64,000 nt of DNA from Lepiota brunneoincarnata (GCA_023014365.1 JAEBUN010000013.1:558001-622000), one strand, 5' to 3'; positions 1-12,879 are shown, counted from the first letter of the stretch. Notes: generated by a model not told the origin, from the sequence alone. Program-made: numbers and translations.

Positions 1-835
1 CCTCCGGCCCGTAAAAATGATGCAGATTACATTGTGATGTCCAACTTTGTACCTCTTTCATATCGAGTCCCGGCGCCCATCAAACCCCACACTGTTATTG
101 CCCTTGCTTCCAGACAACTGGTCCTTTTCCCCACCCTCGGAAGAAGTTGACGGTTCCCGCCACAGGCTAGTCCCCCTTATATTCAGCGAGCTGAGAGCAG
201 TCGAATCGAGACCTTCACGTACCACAGCGTGCTCTCAGACCCCTCTGGTTCAGCCCCGCTCCTTCCAGCCCCGAGGCGATCCGCTCATTCTGGGAATGGA
301 ATTGAAGTAGAAGGTCAAGCGGCTGTATCAATGGCTCTCTCATCATAACATCGCGAACGGCCTCTCCCTCAGGTGGGCCAGATCCAATGTCGATTCTGTA
401 TCAGCATCCAGAGGGAGCTACGAGATTGTTGGCTCAGCAGACCGTGCTTGCCCCGATGCCGACGGGAAACCACCTAGTGCTTTGGTCAGTTTCCCCGAAC
501 CCGAGGACCACTCTGTTGTGACCCAAGCTCCTTGCGTTCGGCTCCCATCATGCTGGCCGATAAGCAAGGGGCGCGCTACAAACCCGCCGCGCTCTAGGAT
601 CTACGGATGAGGGAAAGCGGTAAAACGCTCTGATTTCAACATGACGAACCCGTTCAGCGACGTATTTCCTTTCGCCATACCCGTTCCCAGTGGCAAGCCT
701 CACATGCTTGGCTACTCCTTCGGGGGGTATACCATGCCTCGTGTGAGTATCAGACAACTCCAACTTGAGATCTAAGTCGGGTAACCAAGGGGCGTGGATA
801 ATAAAGACCGAAGAATCGCTGGAGCTAGGGGCCCA
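1..835 (-). pseudogene. C-terminal fragment of an adenylate-forming reductase, decayed and cut by the window edge
   Basis: Nucleotide-level relic of the last four exons of the reductase gene at 13277-17307, in the same orientation. Positions 1-835 line up in order with about 13320-14345: the motif GNGYGE(R/S)KYVAERV, which holds the Tyr/Lys pair of the short-chain-dehydrogenase-type reductase domain, is readable near 660-700, and the equivalents of the terminal helices lie near 60-480. Frames are broken repeatedly and the Ser/Lys region is partly scrambled (Arg replaces the Ser of GESK). The homology stops near 835, exactly at the splice acceptor that opens exon 11 in the intact gene; nothing of the adenylation or carrier domains is seen upstream. 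It may continue beyond position 1. Non-functional by inspection; origin as a partial duplicate of the neighbour, or of a common ancestor, is inference. Confidence 0.75.
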
Positions 836-3386
836 TGGAAAGATGCCGTCGTCGTCCGTGCGATTGATTTTTTGTTCGGCAGGACCAAACTACACCTAGA
901 ACATGCCTCTACTCCACATACATACGGCTTCGATGTGAGCCTTGAGATCCGAGAATGGACACTTCCTACCAAGGCAAAGACCCGACGCCAAGCTCGGCCT
1001 CCACCTCGCCCAGAACCCTCACAACACCCACAACTGACGGAACAGACACCCCTCCGCCCATGACCGGCCGTCCCCATCCACTCCGAAGTCGTTCCTGAGT
1101 CGACTGGGTTGGTGTTCCATTACCATCCTCGCTGAGTTCTCCTGAAAAGTTCACCGAAGCCACAAACCAATGTGATGATGCCTCTCAAGACCGCGTCTCC
1201 CTTCTGGAGGAGTAAGCCAAGCCCGTCCATATTGCATCCTGCCAAGATGCCCCAGCGCGTAGGGAAACTCAAGTGAGCCCCACCCTCGTGGTGGGGTTGC
1301 TGTAGTACAGAGGGACGGTTGAGGGAGTGCAATGAACTGTTTGATTAACTGTGAGCGTCAGAAGGTTCGATGGCAGATGGTCTCTGCCAATTCGAAATGT
1401 AGGAACGGGGCGTTTGCGAAAAGCGTCTAAACACTCCTTTGCTTGTTGCGGTATATAAACTGGGAAATAACCGACCAACATATTTTCCGCATTACGTGCT
1501 GGTAAAAATGATCGGATCTCTCGGGAAATCTAATAACTAACACTTGAGACCGGTGACATTAATATAAGGGCCCTGTGGAGGGTGCCTTAAACATTCCCAT
1601 ACATTCAAAATGTACTGACATACGTACACACCTCACAAACATTCCGTAACAAATGCAGAATATAAAAAAAGGAAAAAAAAAAACAAGTCCCGTGACTAGT
1701 TGTATGTACATACACCCTTTCTATTGTCGTTGACATCAGGGTGATTGATTGCCTATGATTTGGAAATCAAATATTAATCGACCAATTATTATTATATACC
1801 CACATCACCTCGCCTGGCTCATACTTCTTCCTCCCAGCCACCAAGCAAATCCTACCCCAACCCTCCCAACAGCTCATGTGTTATGGATCTCTGTATGCCA
1901 CACCTCACGAATTCATTCTGTCGCCCAGCTCGTTCATTCAAACTCTTTGTTAGTGCGAAGTTTCACTATGTTGGATGCACCTGTGAATACACAGCCAACT
2001 ACGTGAGTTGTATGTATGTCTTTTGATACCGAATTTGCTGCTGAAATTTGCTCCTCAGTATTTTGATGTAGGCGTGGTATGTATATTATACTCTCCCGTT
2101 TGGACATACTCAACATCAGCCAGTTTTACTGCTGTGAAGTGAAGTGCCCCAAGAGGTATCTCTTCCTCCCAGTGCATTACCCTGCCAATAGCCGATGCCC
2201 ACACCTAGATCAAACGTGGAATATCATGAGCACACAGGTCAGGTTGGATGCCATATGTTTGGTTTCTAGTCCGAACTGATGACTCCAGTAATTAACCGCG
2301 GGAAATGTCCCAACTGTGACAAAGATCCACCAAAGAAGCGTAGTTTCCGGTTCGAGAAAATAAACCGGAAAAAATAATGTTTGAGTGGGGGGCAGGTGGT
2401 CGTACTATGCACAACATGCATCTCTTTCACAACTCATAAATAGTCTCACTATCCGCTAAGGCCATGGTCGGCGATTTTTTTTTTCCTCGGCTCTGGCACT
2501 GCCAAATCGAATAGAAACCAGAGAGTCTAAATGGGTGAAGCCATCCCGCCGGATCTACGCAAATCACGCGCCACATTGGGAAATGATGGCCTCCAGGGGT
2601 CCAGAGTCTCAAAGGGGAATGCACTCGGGCCCGAAATAATTTTCATTTATGGGCAGGCAGATTCTCCGATTCTTGTCGATTGGGTGTTTGTTATGTAAAG
2701 TGACGATAAACAAGCTGGGGTGCTATTGTTACCGTCCACGGTTCTTGGTTTCTGCCCACTAAGTAGGATGAAAACGTGTGCGCGCTTGAATGAGCTTGGG
2801 TCGCCAAAGGGAGTGCATGGTACAGTCACTATTTCCTTTTCTTTCCGTATCTCCTAACCACTCTCTACAATAGTGTTTAGCGGGATGGTCATCTAGTAAA
2901 ATCATGAACGACAACCGAGGCCAATGCATCACGCCATCAAGTTGTGGACTCCGCCATGGCCAGCCTCAATCTGCGTTTCGAACCACCATCCTCGCCAAAG
3001 CTGTCATGGCAGAACGGACCCCAGTCACCACGAGATCCGAGTCGAGGCACACAACGCGGACCAGAGATAAACACGCTTCCCTCCCACAGCTCTTTTCACG
3101 TGCGTAGAGGCAGCCATGACGGGCATCTAGGCTGGTATGCACATGGTTCGGGTCAGAGGGTGTCATCATGATCACAATGTTGGATGAGTTGTAGGTGTGT
3201 TGTACGACCAGGCGTGGAGGTATCGCAGATACAAGGCCTGCGGGAATCGAAGGAAGGGTGTTGAGAGACTACGTGGCTGGGCATTGTCCTTACTCTACAT
3301 AATCCATTGTCTTAATTTACGGGTAATATATTTAGTACTCGTCGTCACGAATAGCTGAATTTCCTATCGTTACAGGATTAGTGTTG
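836..3386. other. Intergenic, no gene recognised
   Basis: Open frames here are short, overlap on both strands and lack recognisable motifs. An A-rich run lies at about 1667-1684. I see no repeat family or RNA gene. The right end is the 3' flank of the two-module membrane gene. Confidence 0.5.
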
Positions 3387-6300
3387 TTACGAGAGATATG
3401 AGCATTTGTGCTTACTTCTGACGGTAAAGGTATAAAGATCAAACAACTGCATGTCATTGTCCATCATCATTATCAGGCCAGCGAGCAATGTCGCCAGGAC
3501 ACCAACAATGACAATCAAAACTATCAAAAACGGCTTGCTAGAAGCCAGAACAGACTGCTGTCGTTCGCTCGTCGCATTGTGCACAGTCCACCGCCGTGAT
3601 GACCTACCGCCGGAACTGTCATCCACCACACCACTGAGGTAAGCCTTCGCCGCGATCTGCAGGTGAGAGTTCATATGCTCATTTATCTTCTCCAATGGCA
3701 GTATTTTCCGCCCTTTGCCGGGGTCGTTTTGTGATGGGTCCAAAAAGAGAGATATCGAGGAGTTGGTCAGCTGCTCATCCCGAAGTGCGCTCACAACTGG
3801 CTGCGTGGACATGGCTAGCGCCTGGGTGAAGATCACATTGGCAGCGGCTCCAGGTATGTTCCCGATGAGTGATGATGATTCGTTGGCCGGTCGGACAAGA
3901 CGTAATGTCCCTCTTTCGAGCAGAACCTCTGCGGTATAAATCCGAAGGTTGGGTTCACAGAGCAGCATGCTTGCCCGGAACTCGAGCAATACACCATCTG
4001 TAGCCTCTTCCTCGGAGCCCAATAAGGCGGTGGCAGAAGGGATGCTCGTGAGATCCAACCCGACCGAGGTAAGATTCAGTTGGCCACCACGAGGTCCAGC
4101 GGGCCCCCCAAAGAACAGGAACGCCGACGCTGGGCTCTGGGAAAGTATAAGATCCGTTGGAGGGGCGAGGGGAAGGATCGCGTCTATGGGATTGTAAGTG
4201 ATCTTGTGAGCAACCGGGGCTATCATTTCCATGGACTTACCATACCCTGGTGTTGTGCCAACTGAGCTACCCTGTATTTGCGTTTGCCTCTCTTGTCCAT
4301 TGGCTGTTACTGTCTTTCCATCGAAAAACACGTCCGTGAACCCAAACGTTTTGTTCCCTATAGTAGGAAGATTCCACGAGCAGTTATAGTTGTATGCCAG
4401 GACGTCTGTCGAGTACCTGATCCCTCCCTCCCTCGACTCTAGTCCAGGTTGAGGCCAAGGAATGAGTAACCTTTCTTCAGCAGTTCGATACCCGAACGTA
4501 TAGTTCTCGGAAGTCTCCATTCTCATGATAAGCCTGGCCCTCTCAGAGGCTCTATCCTCGCTTGTGGTACTGTTGGAGGGGTCCAACCTGATCGTATGGG
4601 TTAACGTCAGGTTACTCAACTGGATTTCCTCCAGCGACTGGGTCGTGATCGAGCTGACGGTGATTACGGCGGGGCCTATGGGTCCTAGGGCCATCAACAC
4701 GATAGCTGCGATAAATCCTACGCGATACCGGGATGTTGCAGTGCGGGAGATAAAATGTGTCAACTTGGAGAATAAACCGGCAGTAATCGTGGATGCTCTG
4801 TCCGTTTCCCCAGGCTTTAACGTGTCCGTAAGATGATATTGGGCCATGCATTCGGCGCTGAAGACACGTGCCATCAGGTCTTCGACCACAAGGGCGGCAA
4901 GCGCATGCCATACGACCGCAATTGCAGTAGTAATTGCTTTGGCTTCTCCCGAGCTGCGATCACCCTGAGTGGAGACGGAAAGAGGGATTGGTTTGAAGAG
5001 GCAATATATTCCCAGGATAATAAAACCGGTTTCGAGTAAGACGAAGACAACGAGACGTAGGGGACCGAGAGGGCGGTTCTTCGGCGCAGATCTCGTGCCA
5101 TAAGGAATATTGAACTGTGAGAGTGGTTCTGACGGGCGAGGCGCCAGCGGATCTTCGGAGTCGGAATTGAGAAGAGGAACTCGCTTCTGTGTGACGGTGT
5201 CTGTGGGTCATTTCAGTTAATGCGGCCGTGCAACGGACGAAAAAGGATGTAGGCGTGCTTACCTCTGGCCGTGAAGTGATGGAGATCAAATGGTTGCATT
5301 TCGTTGTGTCGTGTGGTCACCAGTAAGCCCGACAGTAACAGTGCTAGGAGACCGAGTATGACAGCCAGGGTGATGAGGAAAGGTTTGCTAGCGACCAGCG
5401 CAGGCTGCCGTTTCTCAGCTGTTCCACTCTGTGCAGTCCATACCCGCGTTAAGCTACCGCCAGAGTCCTCAACGACTGTTCCACTGAGGTAAGCCTTTGC
5501 TGCGATCTGTATATACGAATTCATATTCTTGTTTATCTCCTCCAACGGCAATAATTTTCGTTCTCCGGTAGTGTCGTCGCGAGATGGATCTAGGAAAAGC
5601 GAAATCGAATGATCTGATAGGCGCTCAATGTCACTACTTTCCATGTTGGGTCGTGTAGCCGCAAGCAACGATTGGGTGAACATCACGTTGGCGCCGGGTA
5701 CTGGGACATTCCCTATAGGTGATGACCCATTGGCGCGCTCAATGAGCTGCAACGTTCCTTTTTCAAAACGGACCTCCGCAGGGAAGACTTCAGCACGAGG
5801 TTCACATAGCAACACGCTTGCTCGGAGTTCGACTACCCGGTCAGAGAAATCGTCGTCGCCGTATAGGGAAGGGACAGAGGGAACGCTCGAGAGGTCGAGT
5901 CCTCTCAACGTCTGGTTCACCGGGTTATTATCAGCTGATTTCGCAGGGCCTCCTATAAAAAGGAAAGCCGAAGTAGAGTTTGTAGACGGTGCAGAATAGT
6001 TTGTGGTGACGAGGGGCATGATCATATCTGCATGATATCATGAGCGGCTGCAGGCCTCATCGAGCCTATCGTATCTACGAACTCACCGAACCTTTCCATC
6101 TCTTTATATACTAGAAGCTCACTCCCTGAGCCTGTTCGTGGTGTCCATTCTTTTCCGTCGGGTGTTCTCACGCTGCCCATGAGAACGCCGTATGAGGTTG
6201 GTGTACCTCTTGTCACAGGAAGATTCCAAGAGCAATTATGCCTGTACACCACAACGTCCGTCAGGTACGTGATAGCGGCTTCCTGGGATTCCAGACCTGG

Positions 6301-7074
6301 CTGAGGCCAAGGGATGAGCACCGATTCGTCCATGGTCCGATATCCAAACGTATAATTCTCGAAGGCTTCTGTCCTCAGGATAAGCTCAGCTCTGTCAGAG
6401 GCGACGTCCTCGGCCGTTCCATTAGAGGAGCCGCTGGAGTCTAGTGTGCGGGTCAACGTCAGATTGCTAAGTTGGATTTCTTGCGATGACCGAATAGTGA
6501 TTGGAGTCACGGTGAGTACGGCAGGGCCAATGGGTCCCAAAGCCATCAGGGCCACAACCACAGCAAATGCTACACGGTATCGGAATGTCGCACTGCGGGA
6601 TGTAAAGTGGGTTGCTTTAGAGAGAAGATCGCTGGTGATCGTAGACACGCTATCCGTCTTTCCGGCCTTCAGATCCCCCGTGTATTGATACTGTGCCATA
6701 CACTCGGCACTGAAGACGTGAACCGCGAGGTCTTTTGCTACGAGAGCAGCAAGGGCATGCCACGCAACCGTAATCGCGGTCGCGATTGCTTTCGCTTCCC
6801 GCACAGTAGTGTCGTTGTTGGATAGGGGAAGGGGAATTGGCCTGTTAAGGCAGTGTATGCTGAGGACGAGGAAGCCGGCCTCCAGGAGGAGGAAAACAAC
6901 GAGGCGTGGGATCCAAAGTGGTCCTGTTCCAGCGGTAGAACGAGGGTTGAAGTGGTCATCGAGAGGCCTAGGGGACTGATGAAGTAGGCGTGGAGCGGGT
7001 TTGTGCTCAGAACCACCGATGTTGTAGAGCGGAACAGATTCGTGTGGCACGGAATTGGTGAGCTCAGGAGTCAT
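3387..7074 (-). CDS. Two-module multipass membrane protein, unknown function (gene 1, intact)
   Basis: Four exons, 7074-6087, 6027-5263, 5200-4241 and 4183-3387 (988+765+960+797 nt = 1170 codons with stop); all three introns are phase 1. The protein is two successive copies of one module of about 585 residues. Each copy has a hydrophobic helix near the start (module 1 about 57-76), a second at about 93-115 followed by FSAEC.AQY, a third containing ALMALGPIGPAVLTV (about 167-189), a long N-glycosylation-sequon-rich domain with IPWPQPGLES, NCSWN and LLCEP motifs, and a fourth helix after SKPFLI (about 541-563), then FDLH.FT. This predicts eight TM helices with two large outside domains. I do not recognise the family. 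Start chosen at MTPEL because gene 2 begins the same way. The last exon runs over a vestigial donor (A|GTAAGC) and stops at 3387; an extra 3' exon cannot be excluded. Paralogues: 8544-12879 and 36071-39728. Confidence 0.8.
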
Positions 7075-8543
7075 GTCCGAGCAAAAAAGCGGCGAGGTTT
7101 GAGTTAGCTGGTTGAACCCAACTCATTGTCATACTTTGTCCTCGCCAGTGACTCACAGGTGGAGCATTTAGCCGAAGAACTACACACGAGAAGGGACGAT
7201 AGGCGCCAGATCGCTGTCAATTTCAAACACTCTCCAGGGGGCGCCCGGCTCGTTGCTTTGTTTCAGGGCTATAGGGCTTCTGTACCCATGCTTGATCAGA
7301 ACGACGTATTTTTATTTTGCAACTCCACCCTGCAAATTGCACAAGGTTTCTCACTCAAGCACTCATCTACAAGATTTCCTGAATCCCGGTGGGCCCCACC
7401 GCCGAACTTAAAAAGCACTCAAGCTGTGGCTAGAGCCACGTGTCTGGAGCGCATCAAGCCAACCCGTTCCTCCTTCCCCAGAAGGAACAAACACATCAAA
7501 CACCGTTGCCTGGATATATCCGGATAGCTCCACCTGTGAAATGGGTGATCACTTTCTGTCCCTCTTTTACTCAATTTTCTCAGGTGCAACGAAGCTATGG
7601 GAGCAGGAGGGCACTGCTTGAAACAAAGCGTTTTCCGACAAAATATTCACCGCAATTTTTTTCTCCATCTACCTATTAATCATTGGACTGGATGGGGGTG
7701 TGAGCGCGAGGACTCCTAACTCTTATCGAGTTTACAACTTCAAGGGCCTGTTGAGACCCAGATATTCGACAACATATGGGTGGCCCCAACATCTTCCAAG
7801 ACCTCGCACTTTCGCAGCTTGCTGCCCTATCTTCGGAGACGGCCGGCCTGACGCTTAAGTAAGGATCTGGCTAAGGAATTACACACAGACAGACAGACAG
7901 ACGAAAAAGCCGTAGTGTAAAAGACTACGCAGTGGGCCGGCCTCTCATCAGGTACCATGCCATGAAGGGTCCGAGTGGGAGGGATGCCCCAGGCCCAGCC
8001 CCCCCTTCCTACCTACCTGTACGGGGTCCCGGAGGCACCCCGGCGTGCTAGCCGGTCCGGCAGATCAATTAATATATTGATTCATACTCCCCCACAGCCA
8101 TCCTAAGTTAGGTAGTCTAATTCTGTCGCTACATGAGCCAAGGCCTCTGATGAGCCCCTTCGCAAGGGCGAAACCCGCATAAGTCCCCCCACCTTACTTT
8201 ACGTTCCACGCTGTCACCTCCACTATCGAATCGGTCATCTGCTACATCCGAACAAACTCCCCTTCACTCATCACAAGCCCCAAATCGAAGCACGCGATGA
8301 TGGCCACAGGCGGAACACGGGCCTTCCTCACAGCGCATATCCCTTTCCACTCTTCGCGACACGCTTCTCCTCCTACACCCTTACGTTCTTCAGCTTGGCT
8401 CCAAATTCAGCCGATGGATTTGATTATCTAACTCTACATAACTTATCGACTCTACGAGTAATACATCTAGTACCCAGAGCGAGTCGCCGGGCCCGCAGTC
8501 ATTACAGGATTAGTGGTGCCATAGCAAGGATGAGCATCTGTGC
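7075..8543. other. Intergenic between two-module genes 1 and 2
   Basis: Upstream region of gene 1 and downstream region of gene 2. It holds a short (ACAG)n tract at about 7883-7902, C-rich stretches at 8000-8030, and the hammerhead-like core listed separately at 8123-8174. No coding region supported: frames between 7126 and 7679 are short and without paralogues in the window. Confidence 0.5.
8123..8174 (+). ncRNA. Hammerhead-ribozyme-like core (weak candidate)
   Basis: Order seen: CTGTC (8123-8127), 19 nt, CTGATGAG (8147-8154), a GC-rich hairpin closing G54-C57 with G66-C69 (numbers are 81xx), then CGAAAC (8169-8174). Those are the invariant core strings of type III hammerheads in the right order, and the 19-nt helix I segment equals that of the tobacco ringspot satellite example as I recall it. 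Against it: the 19 nt do not fold into a convincing helix I, and helix III is limited to A-U and C-G next to the core. So the element is either degenerate or a coincidence. Confidence 0.2.
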
Positions 8544-11500
8544 TTACACACCTCTGACTGTGAAGGTATAAAGATCAAATAGTTGCGTATCATCATCCAT
8601 TACCACAAGCACGCCCAGTAACAATATCGTCAGGATACCAACAATGACAGTCAGAGTTATCAAAAACGGTTTGCTAGTAGTCAAAAAAAGCTGCTGCTGC
8701 TCGCCTGTTGCATTATGCGCGGTCCATATTCGCGATGACCTGCCACCCGGGACATCATCAACCACGCCTCCGAGGTAGGCCTTTGCCGCGATGTGCAAGT
8801 GGTAGTTCATATGCTCATTTATTTTCTCCAATGGTAGTATCTTCCGTCCTTTGGCTGGCTCATTTTGCGACGGGTCCAAAAAGAGTGAGATTGAGTAGTT
8901 GGTTAGCTGCTCGGGGTTAAGGGCACTCAGGATAGGCCGTACGGCCGTGGCTAGCGCCTGAGTGAACATCACATTAGCAGTGACTCCAGGTATATTCCCA
9001 ATGGGTGGTGATGATCCATTGGTTGGTCTGACGAGATGTAATGTCCCTCGTTCAAGGAGAACCTCCGCGGGGTAAAGTTGAATATTGGGTTCACACAGAA
9101 GAATGCTTGCCCGAAACCCGGGTAGCACATCTGCAGGATCCCCGCCCGTTATAACAATGGAAGAAGGGATGCTCGTGAGGTCCAGTCCTACCGAGGTTGT
9201 AAGATTCAATAAGCCACTCCGTGGACCAACGGGTCCCCCGAAGAATACGAATGCCGAAGCTGGGCTCTGGGAAAGCGCAGAATCTGTTGAAGCGGTGAGG
9301 GGTATGATTGCACCTGCATGTAAAAGTGAGCAATCATTGTGACAGAATTGGTTCCGTTCAACAGGTTGTTTCCATGGACTTACCATACCCTGGTGGATAA
9401 CCCAAGCCATCAGAATCCGCTTGCCTCTCTTGTCCATCAGCTGTGGCTATGTCTTTATTGAACAGTTCATCCGCGCCCACAGACGCGTTCCCCATAGCAG
9501 GAGGGTTCCAGGAGCAGTTGTAGTTGTATGTCAAAACATCTGTTGAGTATCTGATCCCTCCCTCCCTTGACTCAAGACCAGGTTGAGGCCAAGGAATAAG
9601 TAGACGTTCTTCAGCAGTTTGATAACCGAATGTATAGTTCTCAGAAGTCTCCATCCTCAAGATAAGTTCGGCTCTCTCAGAGGCTTTGCTCTCGCTCGTA
9701 GCGTTGTCAAAGGGGCCAAACATGATCGGATGGGTCAATGTCAGATTGCTCAGCTGGACTTCCTCCAGCGAATGGGCAGCAATCGAGCTGACGGTGATTA
9801 CGGCGGGGCCAATAGGTCCGAGGGCCAGTAACGTAATAGCTGCAGCACATCCTATGCGATACTGGTAAGTCGCAGTACGAGAGGTAAAGTGTGTTATCTT
9901 GGTGAATATACTGGATGTGATCGTGGATACTCTGTCCGTTTTTCCAGGTCTCAACACGCCTGTGAGACGATATTGGGCGATGCATTCAGCGCTGAAGACG
10001 CGATTCATCAGGTCTTCGATCACAAAGGCAGCGAGCGCATGCCATACAACCGCAACTGCAGTAGCCACTGCTTTGGCTTCTGGTAAATCCTGGTTTGGCA
10101 CGGCAAGGGGAATCGGCTTGAGGAGACAATATATGCCCAGGATGATGAAAGCAGCTTCTAGTAGGAAAAAGACAATGAGACGCAGGACACCAACCGATCG
10201 GTCCCGTGAGTTGGGTCGTGTGGCATAGAGAATACTGAACTTTGCGAGTAGCTTGGGCAAGCGAGATGCCAATCCATCTTTATCGTTAGGGAGACGGGCT
10301 GGCTTCTGTGCGACAGCACCTGTGAGTCATTCCAGTCAGTTCGGCTGCGTAGCAGACGAAGAAGACCTGGAGTCACGCTTACCTCGGACTGTGAAGTGAT
10401 GGAGATCAAATGTTTGCATTTTGTTTTGTTTTGTCATTATCAATAGGCTTGATAGCAGCAGTGCTAGAAGACCAACAACGACGATTAGGGTGTTCAAGAA
10501 GGGTTTGCTCGTGACTAGCGCAAACTGCGGCCGCTCAGTCGTCCCACTTTGTGCAGTCCATACCCGCGTCAGTTGACCAGTGGAGTCTTGAACGACTGTC
10601 CCGCTAAAATAGGTTTTTGCTGCAATCTGCATATACAAATTCATATTCTTATTTATCTCCTGCAACGGCAATAATTTTCGTTCTCCGGTAGTGCTGTCTC
10701 GGGACGGATCCAGGAAAAGCGAAATCGAATGGTCTGATAGTCGCTCAGGATTACTGCCATCCGGGCTTGGCTGCATAGATACAAGCAGCGCTTGTGTGAA
10801 TATGACGTTGGCGGCGGATAATGGGATGTTCCCCATGAGTGGCGACCCATTTGCGGGCTGAATGAACTGCAGCGTTCCCTTGTCGAAACGGACCTCTGCA
10901 GGGAACACTTTGAGACGAGGTTCGCATAACAATACACTTGCTCGGAGCTCGACCAGTTGGTTCGCGAAATCGTTGTCGCCGTACAAAGCAGGGACAGAAG
11001 GGATGCCCGAGAGGTCGAGACCTCTCAGTGTTTGGTTCACCGGGTTACTATCAGCTGACCTCGCAGGCCCCCCTACAAAAAGGAAAGCTGAGGTAGAGTT
11101 TGTCGACGGCGCGGAACGGTTTGTGGTGACAAGGGGCATGATCGTATCTGTGTATTATCATGAGCAGCTGAGGGCCTCATCGGGGCAGTCATATATATGA
11201 ACTCACCAAACCTTTCTTCCTCCTGACCTATGGCGACCTGAGTCCCCGGCTTTGTTCGTGGTACCCAATCTTTCCCATCGGGCGTTGTCAAGCCTCCTAT
11301 AAGAATATCGAATGAGGTTGGTGTTGTTCTTAACACGGGAAGATTCCAGGAGCAATTATAGTTGTACATCACAACATCTGTCATATACGTGATGGCGGCT
11401 TCGTGAGATTCCAAACCTGGTTGAGGCCAAGGAATGAGCACCGATTCGTCCACGGTCCGATATCCAAACGTATAGTTCTCAAAGGCTTCTGTCCTCAGAA

Positions 11501-12879
11501 TAAGTTCAGCCCTTTCGGAGGCTATGTCCTCGGCTGTACCATTCGAGAAGCTGCTGGAGTCGAACGTGCGAGTCAATGTCAGATTGCTCAGTTGGACTTC
11601 TTGTATTGACTGAACAGGAATTTGGGTCACGGTGAGTACGGCAGGGCCAATGGGCCCCAGTGCCATAAGGGCAACTGTAGAGGTGGGCAAGTGGCTACAC
11701 CTGCAAAGGCTGCCCTATGCCACCTCTCGTAGGACTCGGAACCCGAACTCGGATCAAGAAACTCGGAGCACCCAGCTGAACAAAGCCATTATCATTTCGC
11801 AACATATCCCTTTCACTTGAAACCTCTTACATTCCCTACCAAATAAGTTTTCACTACTTTTCTATACCTTTCCCTGAACTTGAACCATAGCATAAGTTTT
11901 TCTCCCTTATTTAGATCTTTCTGAGCTTCGCACACCACCCCGTTCACTAGTTCCCTTCAGCTTCCCTTATATCTGTTCTCGTAGCCATGAAAACTTCTCA
12001 TTCTTCCCCTGTTTCACCTTCACTATCCCCAGATTTGTCCTAGCATAATTATATCTGAATTTTTCGGTCTGTTTCGGTACAGAAAACATAGTCAGTAAAA
12101 TATTTTGCTTGTATATAAAGTTCTGAGCTCGCTTATGAGCTCGGCAGTCAATATAGGACCCAAAAACTCCCTCTCAGTCTCATTCTCCCTCTCTCTCTCG
12201 CTCTCTCGCAATTATCTCGTCTTTCTCGGTTTTCGAAGCCCAGTGGTTGTTCCGCCAACCACACTCGCCCCTTTGTTTGTTCGTGTTAGCGCTGTTTCGA
12301 TCGTGTTTCGATCGTGTTTCGGTTTCGTTTCGGCGCCTTTCACGTGCTGAAGAGTCGAGTTCTCTTCACAACCACTGTAACAAATGCCACACGATAGCGG
12401 GATGTTGCGGTGGAGGTGGTGAAGTGGAGTGCTTTGGAGAGAAGGTCGCTGGTAATTGTCGACACCCTGTCTGTTTCCCCAGGTTTCAAAATTCCCGTGT
12501 ATTTATACTGGGCCATGCACTCTGCGCTGAAGACGTGAGTCGCCAGGTCCTTTGCCACGAAAACAGCAAGGGTATGCCATACAGCCGTGATTGCGGTCAC
12601 GAGTGCCTTCGCTTCCCGCACAATAGTGTCGTTATTGGACAAGGGAAGGGGAATTGGTCTGTTGAGACAGCGTATGCTGAGGAAGAGGAAGGCGCCTTCA
12701 AGAAGGAGGAAAGCCGTGAAGCGTAGAACCCAAATCAGTCTGGTGTTAAGGGTAGATTGAGAACTGAGTGGAACATTGGGTGGCCTTTGGCGCCGCCGAA
12801 GCGGATGGCGAGTGGATTTATGTTCAGACTGACCGATGTTGTGGAGCGGTGGCATGGATATGGGAAGCTCAGGAGTCAT
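8544..12879 (-). pseudogene. Two-module membrane protein gene 2, split by an LTR-like insertion
   Basis: Same architecture as the gene at 3387-7074. Exons: 12879-11207 (interrupted), 11147-10383, 10319-9384, 9313-8544. Start MTPELPISM, helix segments, IPWPQPGLES, NCSWN, LLCEP and SKPFL motifs are all conserved, and the last codons end FTVRGV. Exon 1 is cut inside the third helix, between RYRVAFVTV and ALMALGPIGP, by the 693-bp element at 11676-12368. Subtracting element plus one 4-bp duplicate leaves 976 nt, giving phase 1 at the donor as in genes 1 and 3, and the remaining 3447 nt are a whole number of codons. No other lesion was found, so the insertion looks recent and is the only obvious reason for loss of function. 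Splicing out of the insert is conceivable but no good donor/acceptor pair at its ends was found. Confidence 0.8.
11676..12368 (+). mobile_element. Solo-LTR-like element inserted in gene 2
   Basis: Begins TGTAGAGGTGGGC and ends CTCTTCA, the TG...CA ends of an LTR, flanked by CAAC at 11672-11675 and 12369-12372. It has a TATA motif (TATATAA, 12112-12118), followed by a CT-rich stretch, an arrangement usual for LTR promoters, and no coding region. Related copies in inverse orientation lie at 59149-59782 (along its whole length) and 55590-55739 (first part only). No internal retroelement genes are adjacent, so a solo LTR left by recombination is the simplest reading; a non-autonomous TE is possible. 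The 4-bp length of the duplication is shorter than the 5 bp usual for LTR elements (5 bp with one mismatch could also fit). Confidence 0.65.

Noticed and set aside
3415..5000. Plus-strand open frames overlapping the two-module genes
   Set aside because: They are antisense shadows of conserved exons; the minus-strand frames carry the conserved motifs in all paralogues.
7126..7679. Two overlapping plus-strand open frames upstream of gene 1 as coding genes
   Set aside because: No motif, no splice-linked extension and no counterpart upstream of the paralogous genes; most likely promoter/UTR of gene 1.
8124..8200. Type I reading of the hammerhead-like core (cleavage after GTC at about 8184)
   Set aside because: The flanks of CTGATGA and of that GTC do not pair, so only the type III order was kept as a candidate.
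12171..12215. CT-rich tract as an independent simple repeat
   Set aside because: It is an internal part of the LTR-like element and recurs at the same place in the copy at 59149-59782.
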